A stretch of DNA of 64,000 bases from Metallyticus violacea (lineage: Eukaryota > Arthropoda > Insecta > Mantodea > Metallyticidae). The stretch covers positions 115,287,369-115,351,368 of the forward strand of contig CM060843.1 in assembly GCA_030762175.1 (NCBI GenBank), written 5' to 3'. This document shows, in pieces, positions 23,893 to 35,484 of this stretch. The notes below the pieces were generated by a model. The model was not told the DNA's origin, made no database searches, and worked only from the letters and a program-made list of their open reading frames with translations. Both the position numbers and the translations under genes were made by a program. Positions within the stretch are counted from its first letter, which is position 1. The number at the start of each line of letters is the position of its first letter.

Positions 23893-24180
23893 ACTTTCAT
23901 GGCGTTAGCTTAAAGTGCGGACTAGTGAGTGGAAGGTATGGGGTTAGATTCCCGCCAGGACCGTCTTTCCTGACTGAGGTTTTTTCCAGGTTTTCCTCAG
24001 TCCTCATATAATGCAAATGTCGGGGAGGTACCCTAAACTTAGGCCTGAAAGGTTTCTTTCCTTTGAAAAAATCCTTTCCCAATTTATCATTTCATTTTGT
24101 GTATCATCTGTGTCCACCGCCTGTGGTGCGTCAGTAGTTAAAACGGGCATTAAACACCATTAAAATAAAATAAAATAAAA
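23893..24180 (+). mobile_element. SINE-B copy 3
   Basis: Plus orientation. A diverged head (GGCGTTAGCTTAAAGTGCGG), a B-box-like GGGGTTAGATTCCC, the body with TTTTCCAGGTTTTCCTCAGT, and the tail CGCCTGTGGTGCGTCAGTAG followed by AACGGGCATTAAACACC and (AAAAT)n. The head is more decayed than in copies 1, 2 and 8. Confidence 0.85.
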
Positions 24181-25280
24181 CAGCGCCAGCTGTTCAGTTA
24201 CAAAAAGGTGTAGCCGTTTCGTGGTAATAAATAAAGTGGATTTTTATTGAAGACTGCATGTTTGTGTCCAAGTTTAATTTTTAAGTTGGAGGTGATACGA
24301 TTTGCACTTCATCAACCGAAAACTATAGTCGCTTACTTAGCAAGAAGGCACACAATTAAGAAGCTTTTTATGGGTTGAAAAAAAATGGCTGACAGCGTGC
24401 GAAATGAAAAACATAATTTGTCTATAGGAACGAGCTTAGGAAAAAAAAAACAGAAAGGGCAAATTTTATTTCTGTACAGGCTGACGAAACGACATATATT
24501 ACACATATGTCACAATTTGTTGTTACATTACAATACTTTACAGGGCGTGAACCGGGTGAAAGATTCATAAAATTTAGTGCGATTTTGAATTGAATGCAGA
24601 AGACTTAAGGCGCACTTTAACAGTTGAATAAGAAGAGTTCCATATAAACTAGAAGTTTTAGCACAAATTTACAGTGGTTCTGCAGTGTTGATAAAACAGA
24701 TTTTCCCCCACACCCGTGAACCATTCTTTTACAGGAGCGACGAATCGCCACTGGTAGATACGTTTAAAAATGGGAGACATCACTGCAAGATGAAGAAAAT
24801 CATGCTCATCCCAACAGGGGCGTTACAAATGATAAATTTATTTTCTTTCTTACGGAAAAAAAGATCACAACTAAGACTATAATCCCGAATGAGTACGCGG
24901 TATTATAAGTGTATATGAAATTGCTATTTCACGTAAAGTTATTTTTGCAGCACTTATATGTAAATATTATATATGAATAATACTTTAATTAATTTTGCTA
25001 TAAATATTAATTACTTATATTAATCTTTGTTCTAACTTTAAAAATTCAACAATAGACTTATTTCAAATACTGCATAAATGTTAGTAGAAACAAAATAAAA
25101 ATTAATATCTTTCATGTAATGCATTGTATCCTAGATTGAACATCTCTCTCTTCCTCTGCTTTCTCATCCTTTTAAGGGGAATCCCCTTATCCCCTTATCG
25201 ATGAAATAAAGAAATGCATGCGGCTCCATTGTTCTTCAGCCATTGGCGTTGTCTTTATTAGTTCAGACCTTTTATACAGT
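24181..25280. other. Unrecognised AT-rich DNA
   Basis: Two short plus-strand frames (24385-24570 and 24685-24882) with no motif. Nothing else noted. Confidence 0.5.
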
Positions 25281-25291
25281 AACTTACATCG

Positions 25292-25355
25292 TACCGCCTG
25301 TGGTGCCTCAGTAGTAAAAACGGGCGTTAAACACTATTCAAAAAAAAAAAAAAAA
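25292..25355 (+). mobile_element. SINE-B copy 4: 64-bp 5'-truncated insertion
   Basis: Only the 3' tail of SINE-B is present (ACCGCCTGTGGTGCCTCAG...AACGGGCGTTAAACAC) followed by a poly-A tail. It is flanked by a perfect 11-bp direct repeat, AACTTACATCG, at 25281-25291 and 25356-25366. Extreme 5' truncation, an A tail and a target-site duplication together mark target-primed reverse transcription. Confidence 0.93.
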
Positions 25356-25366
25356 AACTTACATCG

Positions 25367-25859
25367 CAAAGGGATTGGGATATAATGCCAAAAGTGCAGT
25401 CAAGTGTTTGTTCTTGTTTACAATGTTGCTAAATTTATAAAAACAATTTAGAAGCAATGGAAAGTGTCTAATCTGTCAAAATCTGGATTAGGAGCATTTA
25501 GCAGATTTTAAGTACATCCGCTCCATGTGCAAGCTCTAGACAAGTTCTCTGAGGTGAAGCATGGTGTTCTTCACATACCACATTTTAACGTACAGATTTG
25601 TATACCTTTGCGTCTTATATTCCATTATATAAATGCAAATATTCAGAGCTTAGAAAGCCCTTAAAAAGACATCCATTTTGAAACATCAGAATAATCAGCA
25701 TTAAGAAAATTGTATGTCCCTGCGTACTAGAAAGAAACACGGGGATAGATCTGAGCGGAATGAGAAGATATATACAGAGCCCTCGTTTGTACGCCTGGCC
25801 AGGCTTAACGGGGATATACTTGGCACCGGAAAGCATGCTGTTTGACGGCAGAATCGGAT
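25367..25859. other. Unrecognised DNA
   Basis: No repeat recognised. A minus-strand open frame at 25615-25914 partly overlaps the C-terminal limit of the neighbouring transposase relic but does not itself resemble a transposase. Confidence 0.4.
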
Positions 25860-26420
25860 ATTCATAGCCCTTTAATTTCAAGCGCATAAATTTCGATAAC
25901 AAACCAAACTGCAATTTTTTTTTTTTTTTTTGTCACACGATGGCATTTCTGTACATTGGGGTTTTCTGTACCTCGTAGGTAAATATTATTTTGTGTCGCT
26001 ACGTGATCATCTGAATAAAACTTTGCTTCGTTTGTAAAATAGATAAACAAATAAATAAATAAACGTGGGTCAACAGAGTGAACATTAACATTATTCAGCA
26101 CCCAATTGCGGAAAAGAACTCTACTCACAGTATCGCGTGGTTGCAATTCTCGAATTACATTTATCTTATAGGATTTTAATGTTAAAAGTTGTAGCATTCC
26201 AATCCGACGGTTTACGAAATTCCTCGTTCTGTGCAAGCTTTCTCAGAAATTTCTTTGGAATTCGTTCTAACTTTTCTCCAATGATATCGAGTTTTTCCTC
26301 TATAAGAACATGGCGTTTTACTTTCGGTTTGTTATTAAGAACAGATCCCGTTTCTCTAAATATATTCAAAAATTATCAACGGTTTCTCTGTGAGGCGCAC
26401 AAACAGCAAAGAATCGGTGT
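25860..26420 (-). mobile_element. Tc1/mariner-superfamily transposase relic (DUF4817-type)
   Basis: Read on the minus strand, the N-terminal part carries FRETGSV followed by HVLIEEKLDIIGEKLERIPKK, the helix-turn-helix region of a transposase type that is multicopy in arthropods. After a frameshift it continues with YKINVIRELQPRDTVSRVLF, a DEA-like box and a VATQNNIY...TENP stretch, ending near AVWF. The usual (S/T)DEA catalytic aspartate is replaced (FTNEAKF). An ATAAATA-type simple repeat has expanded just before this box, adding residues. The C-terminal catalytic part is missing. Confidence 0.75.
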
Positions 26421-27349
26421 ATAAACAGTCGTTTTACTTCTTACATGAGTTTACTGTTACGTAGGAATCATACATTAGGATTCTGTGCTAAAGTATATGG
26501 ACTATTTAGCATAATAACAGCACTAACATAACAATGAAACACATGGTCTCACAATGTTCAACTTCTGTAAAGCACAAAGACTTCACGTCAGCACAAGCAG
26601 AGGCGGGAAAATGAAGGGGAAAACAGAACTGGTTAGAAACAGGGCAGGGCAGGCAAATCCCAATTAAGCGGGCCACGAATCCAAATGAAGGCTCTGTATT
26701 TATGTGTTTTTATGTGTGGGAAGGGGAGTAATTAACCACCGGACTCTATCCGGTATGAAAGCGGGAAATTTTGTGGTAGGTGTGCCAAAATTACAAGTAA
26801 ATAACTCTCAGGCTGTGTTTACTATTTTCAAGCAGAGAAATGTTAGGGTCCAAATCATGTAACACGATGACCGAATAATTCATTGAATGTTTGCATTTGT
26901 TAAGGCCGGATGTGATCAAATTTGATAATTTACCCTTACTACAACGGCTGCTCTGCATATGCTGAAGACAGCAGAGAGCCATTCTGTAAGCTTCCCAAAC
27001 ATGATACACGTAGCTTGCATGTTACATGATTTACATACAGTATATGTGCAGGTACCTATATTATATTCTGAAGTGAACAAATTAATTTCAAATCGCAAAA
27101 AGGGTTCTAAAAACCTCACAAGTATTGACGAAAATTCCAGATAACGCGTTTCCACCCATAGTTGCTATTTGAGGTACATGGTTAGAAGCTGTAGGTATTA
27201 TGCAGACATTTTTGAACAATTTAATCCGTGATAGATGAAAAATAAAGGACGATGCTTCACCGATTGAAGTTCTTAAGAACTTACTTAAAGATAGACAGTT
27301 CATTAAAATTAATTATATTATTTATCTGCAAATTTGAGTTGTCATTTTA
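26421..27349. other. Unrecognised DNA
   Basis: Several overlapping short frames at 26791-27303 on both strands; none resembles a known family. Confidence 0.4.
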
Positions 27350-28062
27350 TAAAGAAACTAGAAACACCAATCAACTTGGTGACTAAAGTTCATGAGATGC
27401 ATGGTATTGAGGAAATAAAATTCACTCAAAGGTACCAAAGTAGAAGCAGTTAAACAATAAGTTTAAAGTATGTATAAAAATAGGGATTTTATATTACGTG
27501 TAAGGATGGCAAAGTTTTGGAAGGGAAAGAAATTGTGAAATTTGAGAATTTGAGTGTCAGTAAACATTTCTTTAAAGAAATATCAAGACCACTTTCATGT
27601 GACTTTCAATTATTCTTCCCCTGGTACCATGCATTGTTTCGAGACAACCGACATCAGTTTATAATGAGTAACTTCAAGAAAATCTTTGCTGCCCATTGCA
27701 ACAGCACTGTCTCAATATATTTGGTGAGTGAATGCATAAAAGACTTCATACATGTTGAAAAACTGAAAGAGACTGTTTTTATAATCATTATGCATATTTT
27801 TCAAATAAAATATTTTCAAGTTTTAGCACATAAAAACCCCTTTTCTACTGACGAGAAGGTAGATCAGGCTGACAGGAGCTTTCTTTAAAATTATCAGCAT
27901 CCAATCTGAAATCTATGTGTTCGGCGGGTGTCTAGAAAAGTAGCTGACGAGCTCATTTTTCCACAGCCTTTTCGGTGCACATATAATGAAGTAGACGTGT
28001 TGAAATATATCATAGGGAATGTATTGCCAAGAGCCCAGAAGCACCAGTATCAAACATAAGTT
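27350..28062 (+). pseudogene. Unidentified decayed coding region, about 237 codons
   Basis: One plus-strand frame can be followed from about 27350 to 28062 with few stops: four to five between 27460 and 27486 or at 27886 and 27905. The longest open piece, 27517-27888, is 123 codons. Visible stretches include INLVTKVHEMHGIEE, FYITCKDGKVLEGKE, FFPWYHALFRDNRHQF and, after the stops, VSRKVADELIFPQPFRCTY. The composition is that of a normal soluble protein, not low complexity. I do not recognise it. It could be a transposable-element protein, a viral relic or a retired host gene. Confidence 0.35.
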
Positions 28063-28537
28063 CAAGACTCAACCATCCGTTGTAAAGATCCTGTTGAACT
28101 TTCAAGGATTTAGAATCTTACAAACATTTCCATGCAGTCCTTTTCTTATTCCCTCAGAGTGTGGTGTATTGCACTCCTGAAGGATACTTTGAGAAGAGGA
28201 AAACGTGGAACTTATTATGAGATCCTAGCTAAAAGACAATCAATTACTTTCTTTTTCTTTTTTTCTTCCCCCCCCCCCATAAAGCAAAGAAGATGGTGAA
28301 ACTGTTTTGAAAATGGGTTTGATTATATAAGAAGTGTAAACCATATATACTAAAACATTTAATTTTTTCTTAATTTCTGAAAAGAAATTAGACACTTTTA
28401 GATGAGGTTCCATTTAAACGACGTGCAAACTCTTTGAGATTTTGTTTTGTAAGAGAAAGTTTTATTTTTCCTTCTTTCCTTCTTATTGTTGTCTTTATAT
28501 GAATATGTCGTATACGCTGCTTCTACAGTAAACAGAC
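28063..28537. other. Unrecognised DNA
   Basis: May contain further frame-shifted remains of the preceding coding region (to about 28230). A T-rich then C11 tract lies near 28250-28280. Confidence 0.4.
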
Positions 28538-28925
28538 TGGATCATCGATGCTATGAAAAGGGCATTCCAGAGAGAGTATGGTGTGCGCGTGCCTCCCAAG
28601 AGAGACACAATTCTTGCCGCAGTGTGCAAGAGTGCTAAGCTTGTTTGGCAAATGTAACCGAAGACATTGAAGCTCGTCTACAGCAATTTTTGCGAAAATC
28701 ATTTCATCGTTTGTATCAAGAGATGAGGTACTATTTGCGCACATGTCAAAGATGGACAAAATGCACATACTGGTTTACTGCTGTTTAGCAAGTGCAGAAC
28801 CAAATCAGAACAAACATTTTGTTACTGCAAACGATTCACAGAAGAGATCTGGTTCCGTATGTCTCAATATGTGAAAGTCTTAGAATATTCAACCTGGTTC
28901 TCACATATCCCACACATTCAACTGA
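28538..28925 (+). mobile_element. Tc1/mariner-superfamily transposase relic (DUF4817-type)
   Basis: The plus strand encodes AFQREYGVRVPPKRDTI, typical of the first helix-turn-helix of this arthropod transposase type. After a frameshift it reads EARLQQFLRKSFHRLYQEM then CQR, the second DNA-binding module, then after another shift CYCKRFTEEI. The catalytic core is not seen. At least two frameshifts and a stop make it dead. Assignment rests on motif memory, without alignment. Confidence 0.6.
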
Positions 28926-30269
28926 TTTAAAATATAATTGATAATACAGTTATCATATATATAATCACATTTTCCAATTTTAATAAAAATATAAATAAAC
29001 ATAGTTTCGAACTTAATGTAATTTTGCGACACTGATAAAAAAACAGTATTTTTCGGCCTTTATTTCGCAACAGGCTAAATAAAAATTATTAGTGGCATCT
29101 GCAAAAGCTGCGGTTTTACATTCTGTGTGTTCATGGTAAATACATTTCTTTTCAGACCCGAATCTCCGTATGCAATGAAGAATATGAGCGGGAGACGACC
29201 ATGCATTTCCTGCCAGGGTGAAACTTCTGTGTACAATATATGAGTGTACATGAATAAAGCAATTATAATATGTACATTTATAAATTTACATTTTGTTTAC
29301 AATTAGACGCCTTTAAGTTTGAAAAAGTGCTATACCCAAATTTGTTTATAAAAATAGTCATATTGACTTATTAGGCATTTAACACATTCATCTGCATACA
29401 CGAATAACATTTGTTTATTAAAAAGAGTCATATTTGATATTTACAGTCTATCACTTACCTTCCTATCCCGGAAATAGCAGGAGGCTAATGTCATTTGATG
29501 CCGCCCTTGCATATTTAGAAGCGCATTATGTCACTCGTTTGCAGACTGTAACAGTTTCCAACATTCTGCATGAAATGACTCCATTCCCGTTGAGCGTAGC
29601 AGGAGCTGGGGTATAATTAACAAAAATCTGTGCTATATTCTATGTTCTGTTGCAGATAATATGCCGGGACGTGAAATATGTGATTTTAAATTTCCTGCTA
29701 ATTTGCTCAATGCATAGAAAGCTATTTCCATTGTGCACTCATATGAAGAATTTGCTGATAACGCTAATTTTCAGGAAGTGAAAACACGACGACAGGAACG
29801 GAATCAAAGAAATAATTGAAAATCAACATTAGCGTTGTTAATGCAATAGCATGTGTGCATTAAACGTGTGTTTAGGAGAAAGGCTAATGAAAGTGAACAC
29901 CATCATTTGGAGTGAAAAAACTGAAAGCGTATTTAACTAAATAATTTACAGAAGATGCATTATTAGTATATTTGTTGCCCAATGCACTTTTGCTGTAATC
30001 GTTTTACAACCGATAACTAGGCTAGATTTGAGAAAAATTACAGCTTTTATGAGTGAAAAATCATTTAAATTTACTTCCCACTAAGAAAAATGTTTACTCT
30101 TGAGAAAGTATATAAGTATATCACGGGAGACTTACGTGGAAATATTTGGATATTTATAGCTTTTATTATAAGAGTTCATTAGCGTTCACAGTTTCTCATT
30201 GTATTTTATTTATCTGTTACTAATAATTCTATGTGGTGGTCTCATCAATCATCAACCTAACGGCATTTG
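28926..30269. other. Unrecognised AT-rich DNA
   Basis: Only a short plus-strand frame at 29434-29616; no motif. Confidence 0.5.
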
Positions 30270-30281
30270 GAGGTTATTATT

Positions 30282-30563
30282 ATTTTTTTTGAATAGTGGT
30301 TAACGTCGATTTTTTACTACTGAGGCACCACAGGCGGCAACACTGATGATACATGATATGAAATGATAAATGGGGAAAGGATTTTTTAAGGAAGGAAAGT
30401 TTCCAGGCCTAAGTTGAGGGTTCATGTCCGGCATTTGCCAATGAGGACTGAGGAAAATCTGAAAAAAAAAAACCTGTCAGGGAGCACGGTCCTGGGGAGA
30501 TTCGAACCCCAGACCTCCCGCTCACGAGTCCGCAACTTAACAACCTCGGCTATCCGTGGCGGT
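30282..30563 (-). mobile_element. SINE-B copy 5
   Basis: Full length on the minus strand: conserved head (GCCACGGATAGCCGAGG), intact B box (GGGGTTCGAATC) and tail (GCCTGTGGTGCCTCAGTAGT). An imperfect 12-bp flanking repeat (GAGGTTATTATT at 30270-30281, GAGATTATTGTT at 30564-30575, 10 of 12 identical) is a plausible target-site duplication. Confidence 0.87.
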
Positions 30564-30575
30564 GAGATTATTGTT

Positions 30576-31744
30576 TGCTGACTTTTCCTAAAATATTACT
30601 TGAGCTCGGTTTTCTGTCTAGCACTTGACCAACACCATTATCAAAGTTTATGTTGCAATAGAATGATTGTCCACCTTGTATGATTGTTATTAATTTCCAG
30701 CGGCGTTCCTTTTTTACCTAGAGCATACGTTAAATTGTCTAGCATTTTGTTCCATTGTTTGAGAAGTCCTGTAAAAATTCATTTACTTTTTAATTGCCCA
30801 CACGATGGCAGGCATAATAAGCTGTTCTCTCAAAATTGTGTAATTTATCTTAAAATTATTTTCTAGTTGACATGTAAATTGCACTTAAAAGATTAAAAAA
30901 ATTCTTATTAAATGCAAAAGTGAGTAAAACTGGAAACATTTTTTAAATATTCAAAATTCATGTTTTGGGGATGATTATTATTTGCTATAGAAAGAGGCTT
31001 TAAAATGCTTTCTTTGAAATTTGTATACGCTTTTACCCCAAGAGTGGTCAGAAGTTACTTTGAAGTATATTCCAGAATCTATAACCTAACTTAAAAGACT
31101 TTTCTCTAGTGCTCCTTTGTTCATAATGTCACAAGAAACTGACTCGTCTTTGAACGATATAGATAGCTGCTTCAAATATATCACATACTTAAATTGCAAG
31201 ACTATACCAATGAAGAATATTAGCTTGATTAGTGGCAAGTGAGAGTGACAACAATTTTACAATAAATTTTTTTTATTGAAAATTAAAATAATTCCTAAGT
31301 GTTAACCAATCGGATTTTCAGACATGAAAGAAAATTACACACACTTTAATACATGTAGTAAAATGTTCTGAGCGATCGTTTTAACTTGTTTGTTTTATAT
31401 TTTTTGTACATACGAGCCTCGAATAAGTTGAGATTTCCAACTTCAACGCTGAAAATATGAGGTAAAGCAGAGCGGAAACGTTTTAGACTCAATGACATTT
31501 ACGATAACATGGTTAGTAGGAGTCAAACTATGGTTATAGTGATTAGGAACGTTTTATTATACAAATATTGAATGCCTCTAGCTTTTATTGATTACAATTA
31601 TAATGACACAAATTTAAAAGTAAAATAATTATATTTCTATCAACTTTAATTACTTGTTTGTATTTGTTAACATATTAGGCCTTAACATGAATAACAGACA
31701 TTAGTATCTATCTGTAACTCTACTGTTATAAACTGATAAGGGAT
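30576..31744. other. Unrecognised AT-rich DNA
   Basis: A single 60-codon plus-strand frame near 30684; no motif or repeat recognised. Confidence 0.5.
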
Positions 31745-31905
31745 GAACAATACGAGATCCGGGAGTTTGTTAACAATATGTCCAAAAATACGGGAATTCT
31801 TTTCTTCCGTAAGAACATGGCAGTTCGGAACACGTTTCTCGTCATTGAGAGATTCTGTCTCCAGTAAGCTTTTAACAAGTTGGTGAACAGTTTCACCATG
31901 TTCAA
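31745..31905 (-). mobile_element. Tc1/mariner-superfamily transposase N-terminal relic (DUF4817-type)
   Basis: Minus strand reads ETVHQLVKSLLETESLNDEK then VPNCHVLTEEKNSRIFGHIV. This matches the junction of the two helix-turn-helix modules (normally ...LVKKF.ETGS...VLTEEK) also seen at 26.2-26.4 kb. Nothing recognisable follows on either side. Confidence 0.55.
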
Positions 31906-32039
31906 AATGTAAAATATGGTTTAGAAATATAAGAGGTCTTCTACTCCAAAGAAATTTATGGTGAAATCACCACATCCAAGATCATGCTGTGTTTTTGTGA
32001 ATGCACAAGGTGCTATCTGGTTCATTATTTAAACAGAGG

Positions 32040-32400
32040 ATCAAACAATTATATTTAATGGGTATCAAATTTAATTTCAAAATTACGATTTTCAATCAAG
32101 GAGAAACGTCGCGAAACTTGGAGTCTGGTGAGCTCTTTACTCAGAACACTGCTTTAATCCATAGGTGTTGTACTGCAATGGCTACAATTGCTAATGCAAA
32201 GTTTGAATTGCTAGAACATTCTGTTTATACTGCTGATTTATCTTCCAGCAGCGTAGGTCTCTATTCGTAAAACTGAATGAAAATCTTCGAGAAATGAAAT
32301 TTTCATTAGAATAAGAAATATCGAAGACTGTAAACAGCGGTTTACAGTGATTGGACAATTCTTCTTCCAGGAAGCTGTGGAAATGTTGGAGTGAAATTTT
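32040..32400 (+). mobile_element. mariner transposase C-terminal relic
   Basis: The plus strand encodes SKLRFSIKEKRR, then after a frameshift ESGELFTQNTALIHRCC, AMATIANAKFELLEHSVY and TADLSSSS, then KLNENLREMKFS in a third frame. This is the mariner stretch around LHDNA...YSPDLAPSD. Both catalytic aspartates of this stretch are lost (DN is now QN; the last D of SPDLAPSD is now S). A possible C-terminal tail continues to about 32460. Confidence 0.75.
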
Positions 32401-32989
32401 GGGATCAACCTTCGTACAGAAGTCTTGGTAATTGGAGATTTGATTTTCTTTGGTATTACGGGCTAGTTTTAGAAGCTGAATATAATTACTTACATAAAAA
32501 TGACATTACATTAAAGTAAATACCTTTACTGTATTTATTCAACAGCACTATATCTAATGTTTACTTTTGTTCTGGGCCCGTATTGTAATTATTAAAATTA
32601 GTGCTTTTGCTAATTGATGTTTTAAAATACAGAACAGTGTTTTGATTGAACTAGGTATAAACACAATTTCATTTGGTTTATATATTCTCGAATGCCATCA
32701 CTTTTTTTTATATATTCCACCTTGATATAAGCCATATGAATGTCCTGAATTCAAATATGCTTTCAGTTTTACTCCGTCGAACTAGGTTTTAAAACAAAAT
32801 CACATACTTATATTTTTGATGGATCATTATGACGTTCTAAGACATGTAACTACGACAAAATGGTTTTTATAGATTTCATTTTAACGTAAATATTAATGAA
32901 TATATTGAAAAAAGAGAGCTATGGGTCAATAATTATTACTTTTTTATTTATTTATTTATTTAATATTCCATAGAGGAAAACGTAATTTG
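32401..32989. other. Unrecognised AT-rich DNA
   Basis: Contains a (TTTA)n run near 32940-32960; nothing else recognised. Confidence 0.5.
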
Positions 32990-33640
32990 TTTTTACTATT
33001 CGAGAGAGGAAACGTAATCCTTCACTAGTGTCCCTTTTAAAACACCAACAGCTATCAGCCATCATTTACACATTTTAATAGCCTTGATAGTGTTTAAATG
33101 TCTTTATAAAATCGCTCACCTTGTTCTTCACTCATTGCACTAATATTCGCAAGGAAATTAACAATATGGTTGAGAAAATGCACGTTAACACTCATACTAC
33201 GTCCTAGATTTCTAAAATGTTGCTACATTTTCTTCACAATTTCTTTATAGTTACCGATTTCTTGTTGCTAAGAAAGTTTTCTATTTTTGTACCGTGCTGA
33301 CTTCTGTAACTCGGATATCGACAGAGGAAAGTCTCATCCTGCAAAAGCTCACGAATCTGGGGGACACCTGCTGCTATATTAGCTTCAGTTTTCTGTGGGA
33401 ACTTTGTAACAAGAAAATGAAACAATCACTGTCCTCATTCAGAGCAGTAACAAATTACTTCATCAGGCCTAACTTGATATAGAATGGCGGGAGAAGGACA
33501 TTAGAAGAAGAAACCAACGTTTCATACTTCACATTATTTTTTCTCCAGGAACTAAATTGTTCCTTTGTGGCCAATCTTTTCTGGTCCAATGCTCTAATTT
33601 ATCGCCATTGTTTCATTTACAAAGTGAACCGTTTTTCAAC
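32990..33640 (-). pseudogene. Relic of an arthropod multicopy protein family of unknown role
   Basis: Reading the minus strand from about 33640 gives, in order: TRKDWPQRNNLVPGEK, then LLPPFYIKLGLMK (stop) FVTALNEDSDCF, then after a shift TKFPQKTEA and VPQIRELLQDETF, NFLSNKK, then NYKEIVKKM (stop) QHFRNLG, SVNVHFLNHIVNF, AMSEEQGERFYKDI and finally MMADSCWCFKRDTSE. From memory this order is a conserved protein present in very many copies in arthropod genomes. Its biochemical role is unknown to me, and it is probably carried by a mobile element. This copy has at least three stops and three frameshifts. Confidence 0.65.
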
Positions 33641-35400
33641 TTGATTATTCTCTCAGAATATTTATTTTATGTATCTGCTCAATAAACAAATAATAAAAAC
33701 TGTTATTTTCTATAATACCGATTTCGGAAAAACTATAGCCCGGTGTAACAAAAACTAATGTTGGTTTGAGTTTCCATGTGCTAAGTAATCAGAAAATAGG
33801 AACAGTTTTCATTCAGCAAAACTTTTGTAGACCGCGTTATAATTAAGAAGGACTTATGGACCCCAAAACTTTTACGTAAGTTAGTATCTATTGACATAAG
33901 TGTTTTCCCTCCTGTTGGAGACCACATCCTCCTTTATGAGATAAAACAAGCACATTAGCACTATCACACACCTTGTTGAGTAGTGAGCGATGTTGCTTGG
34001 TAAACAGTTTGCGGAGCGGCCATTAACACACCATCAATCTGGAGGTCTTGTTTGGGCGATCCGCCCACAGGGCAAGTTCTCGAGGGATGTCTCGTAATGT
34101 ATCGTGTGGGCTGACCGCATTATTGCAGAGTGACGCTGGCTGTTCACCGCACGCGGATATTGGCAGTGTTTGCATAAATACTTGCGAAGTTCTCTGCTGC
34201 AGGTAAAGTGTAGTTAGCCCCTTTGTGCAAATTTGACGTACCATTTCATTAGCCCAAAGACAAAAATATATCGTCTGCATTAAGGCTTGCACCAGTACTG
34301 ACGAGTTCCTTGAAAGAAAAATGAATGATATCTCTAAGCTTTCCAAAAAGGGGCTCCTCTTTGCTAGATAAACTAAAAAGAGTAAACATGTTTTGTAATG
34401 TTCATAGTTATCTAATAGCACCATAAGGTATCTGCGTAAGGATCGATTAAATGTTAAAATATATGTTTAAGGATGCTTATTTCAGAGAAAAAGTTTAATT
34501 ATAATTATAGAATAAATTGAGTTCTATCTTCATTTTTTTTTTAACTTGTGTTTTGAGTTCACTATATATTTGCTGTAGGAATGTAACAATTTTCAAAATT
34601 ATTGCCTCAGAATAAAAACATTAAAAACGCATTTTCACAAGAACAAGCAAGTAAAATTTTTATAGCTCGATAAAAGAAAATGTCTATGCACTGCAGTTTT
34701 ACGTACAAATATTTCTTATATTTTATTCCAGCTTATTATATGGGATAAGCATTTAGGCTCGCTGGTTTACCATATGACAGGAAATATATAGCTGTGACAG
34801 CAGAAAAATAATTGCGGTTTCTCATTCATACTGAGTAGCAGTGGACAATTGGACAATGGTGTAATCAATTGAGAACCTTTCTGTGCAAAATGAGAAAAAA
34901 GATTATTTGGAAAAACATAAGGATAAATGACTTATCGAAGAATTCGCAGATTAGGTAAACATACGTATGACATTATCTTTATTTGAGCTTATGTATCTAC
35001 TAATAACTTCCCTTTGAAATAAAGATAAACATCATACAAATATTTCAAACATTTTGAAACTAAAATAAAAAGAAATCTATTTATTACGTTAAAGTATTTA
35101 CAAAAATACATTCAGAACTTTATAGCTATTGTAATAATAAGAGTAATAATAATCATCACAATAATAATTGGCACTGCAACCCATTAAGGACTTACGTCTA
35201 AGCGCAATTGCTGCGTCCTCTACATTCATCTTTCAACATCATTGATGGAATGCAGTATTGCCGGGGAATGAGCAGTAAATATTCAGGGTGTCACAAATGC
35301 CTTATTACCCACCAAAAAGTACGGATAACCCAAATTACTTTCATTTTGCTGCTTTGAAATATGTAGTTAATTATGGGTTTGACACTACCCATTATTATTA

Positions 35401-35441
<41 letters not shown>

Positions 35442-35484
35442 TTCCAGCAACACTTTATTCTGAATTTTATAAACAAATTTAGTT
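33641..35484. other. Unrecognised DNA; exon-like patch and an (ATT)n run
   Basis: A GC-richer patch at 34000-34203 ends in CTGCTGCAG|GTAAAGTG, a strong splice-donor-like string on the plus strand. A 133-codon minus-strand frame (34023-34424) overlaps it with no motif. An (ATT)n repeat occupies 35391-35440; frames there encode poly-Tyr or poly-Ile and are artefacts. Confidence 0.35.
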
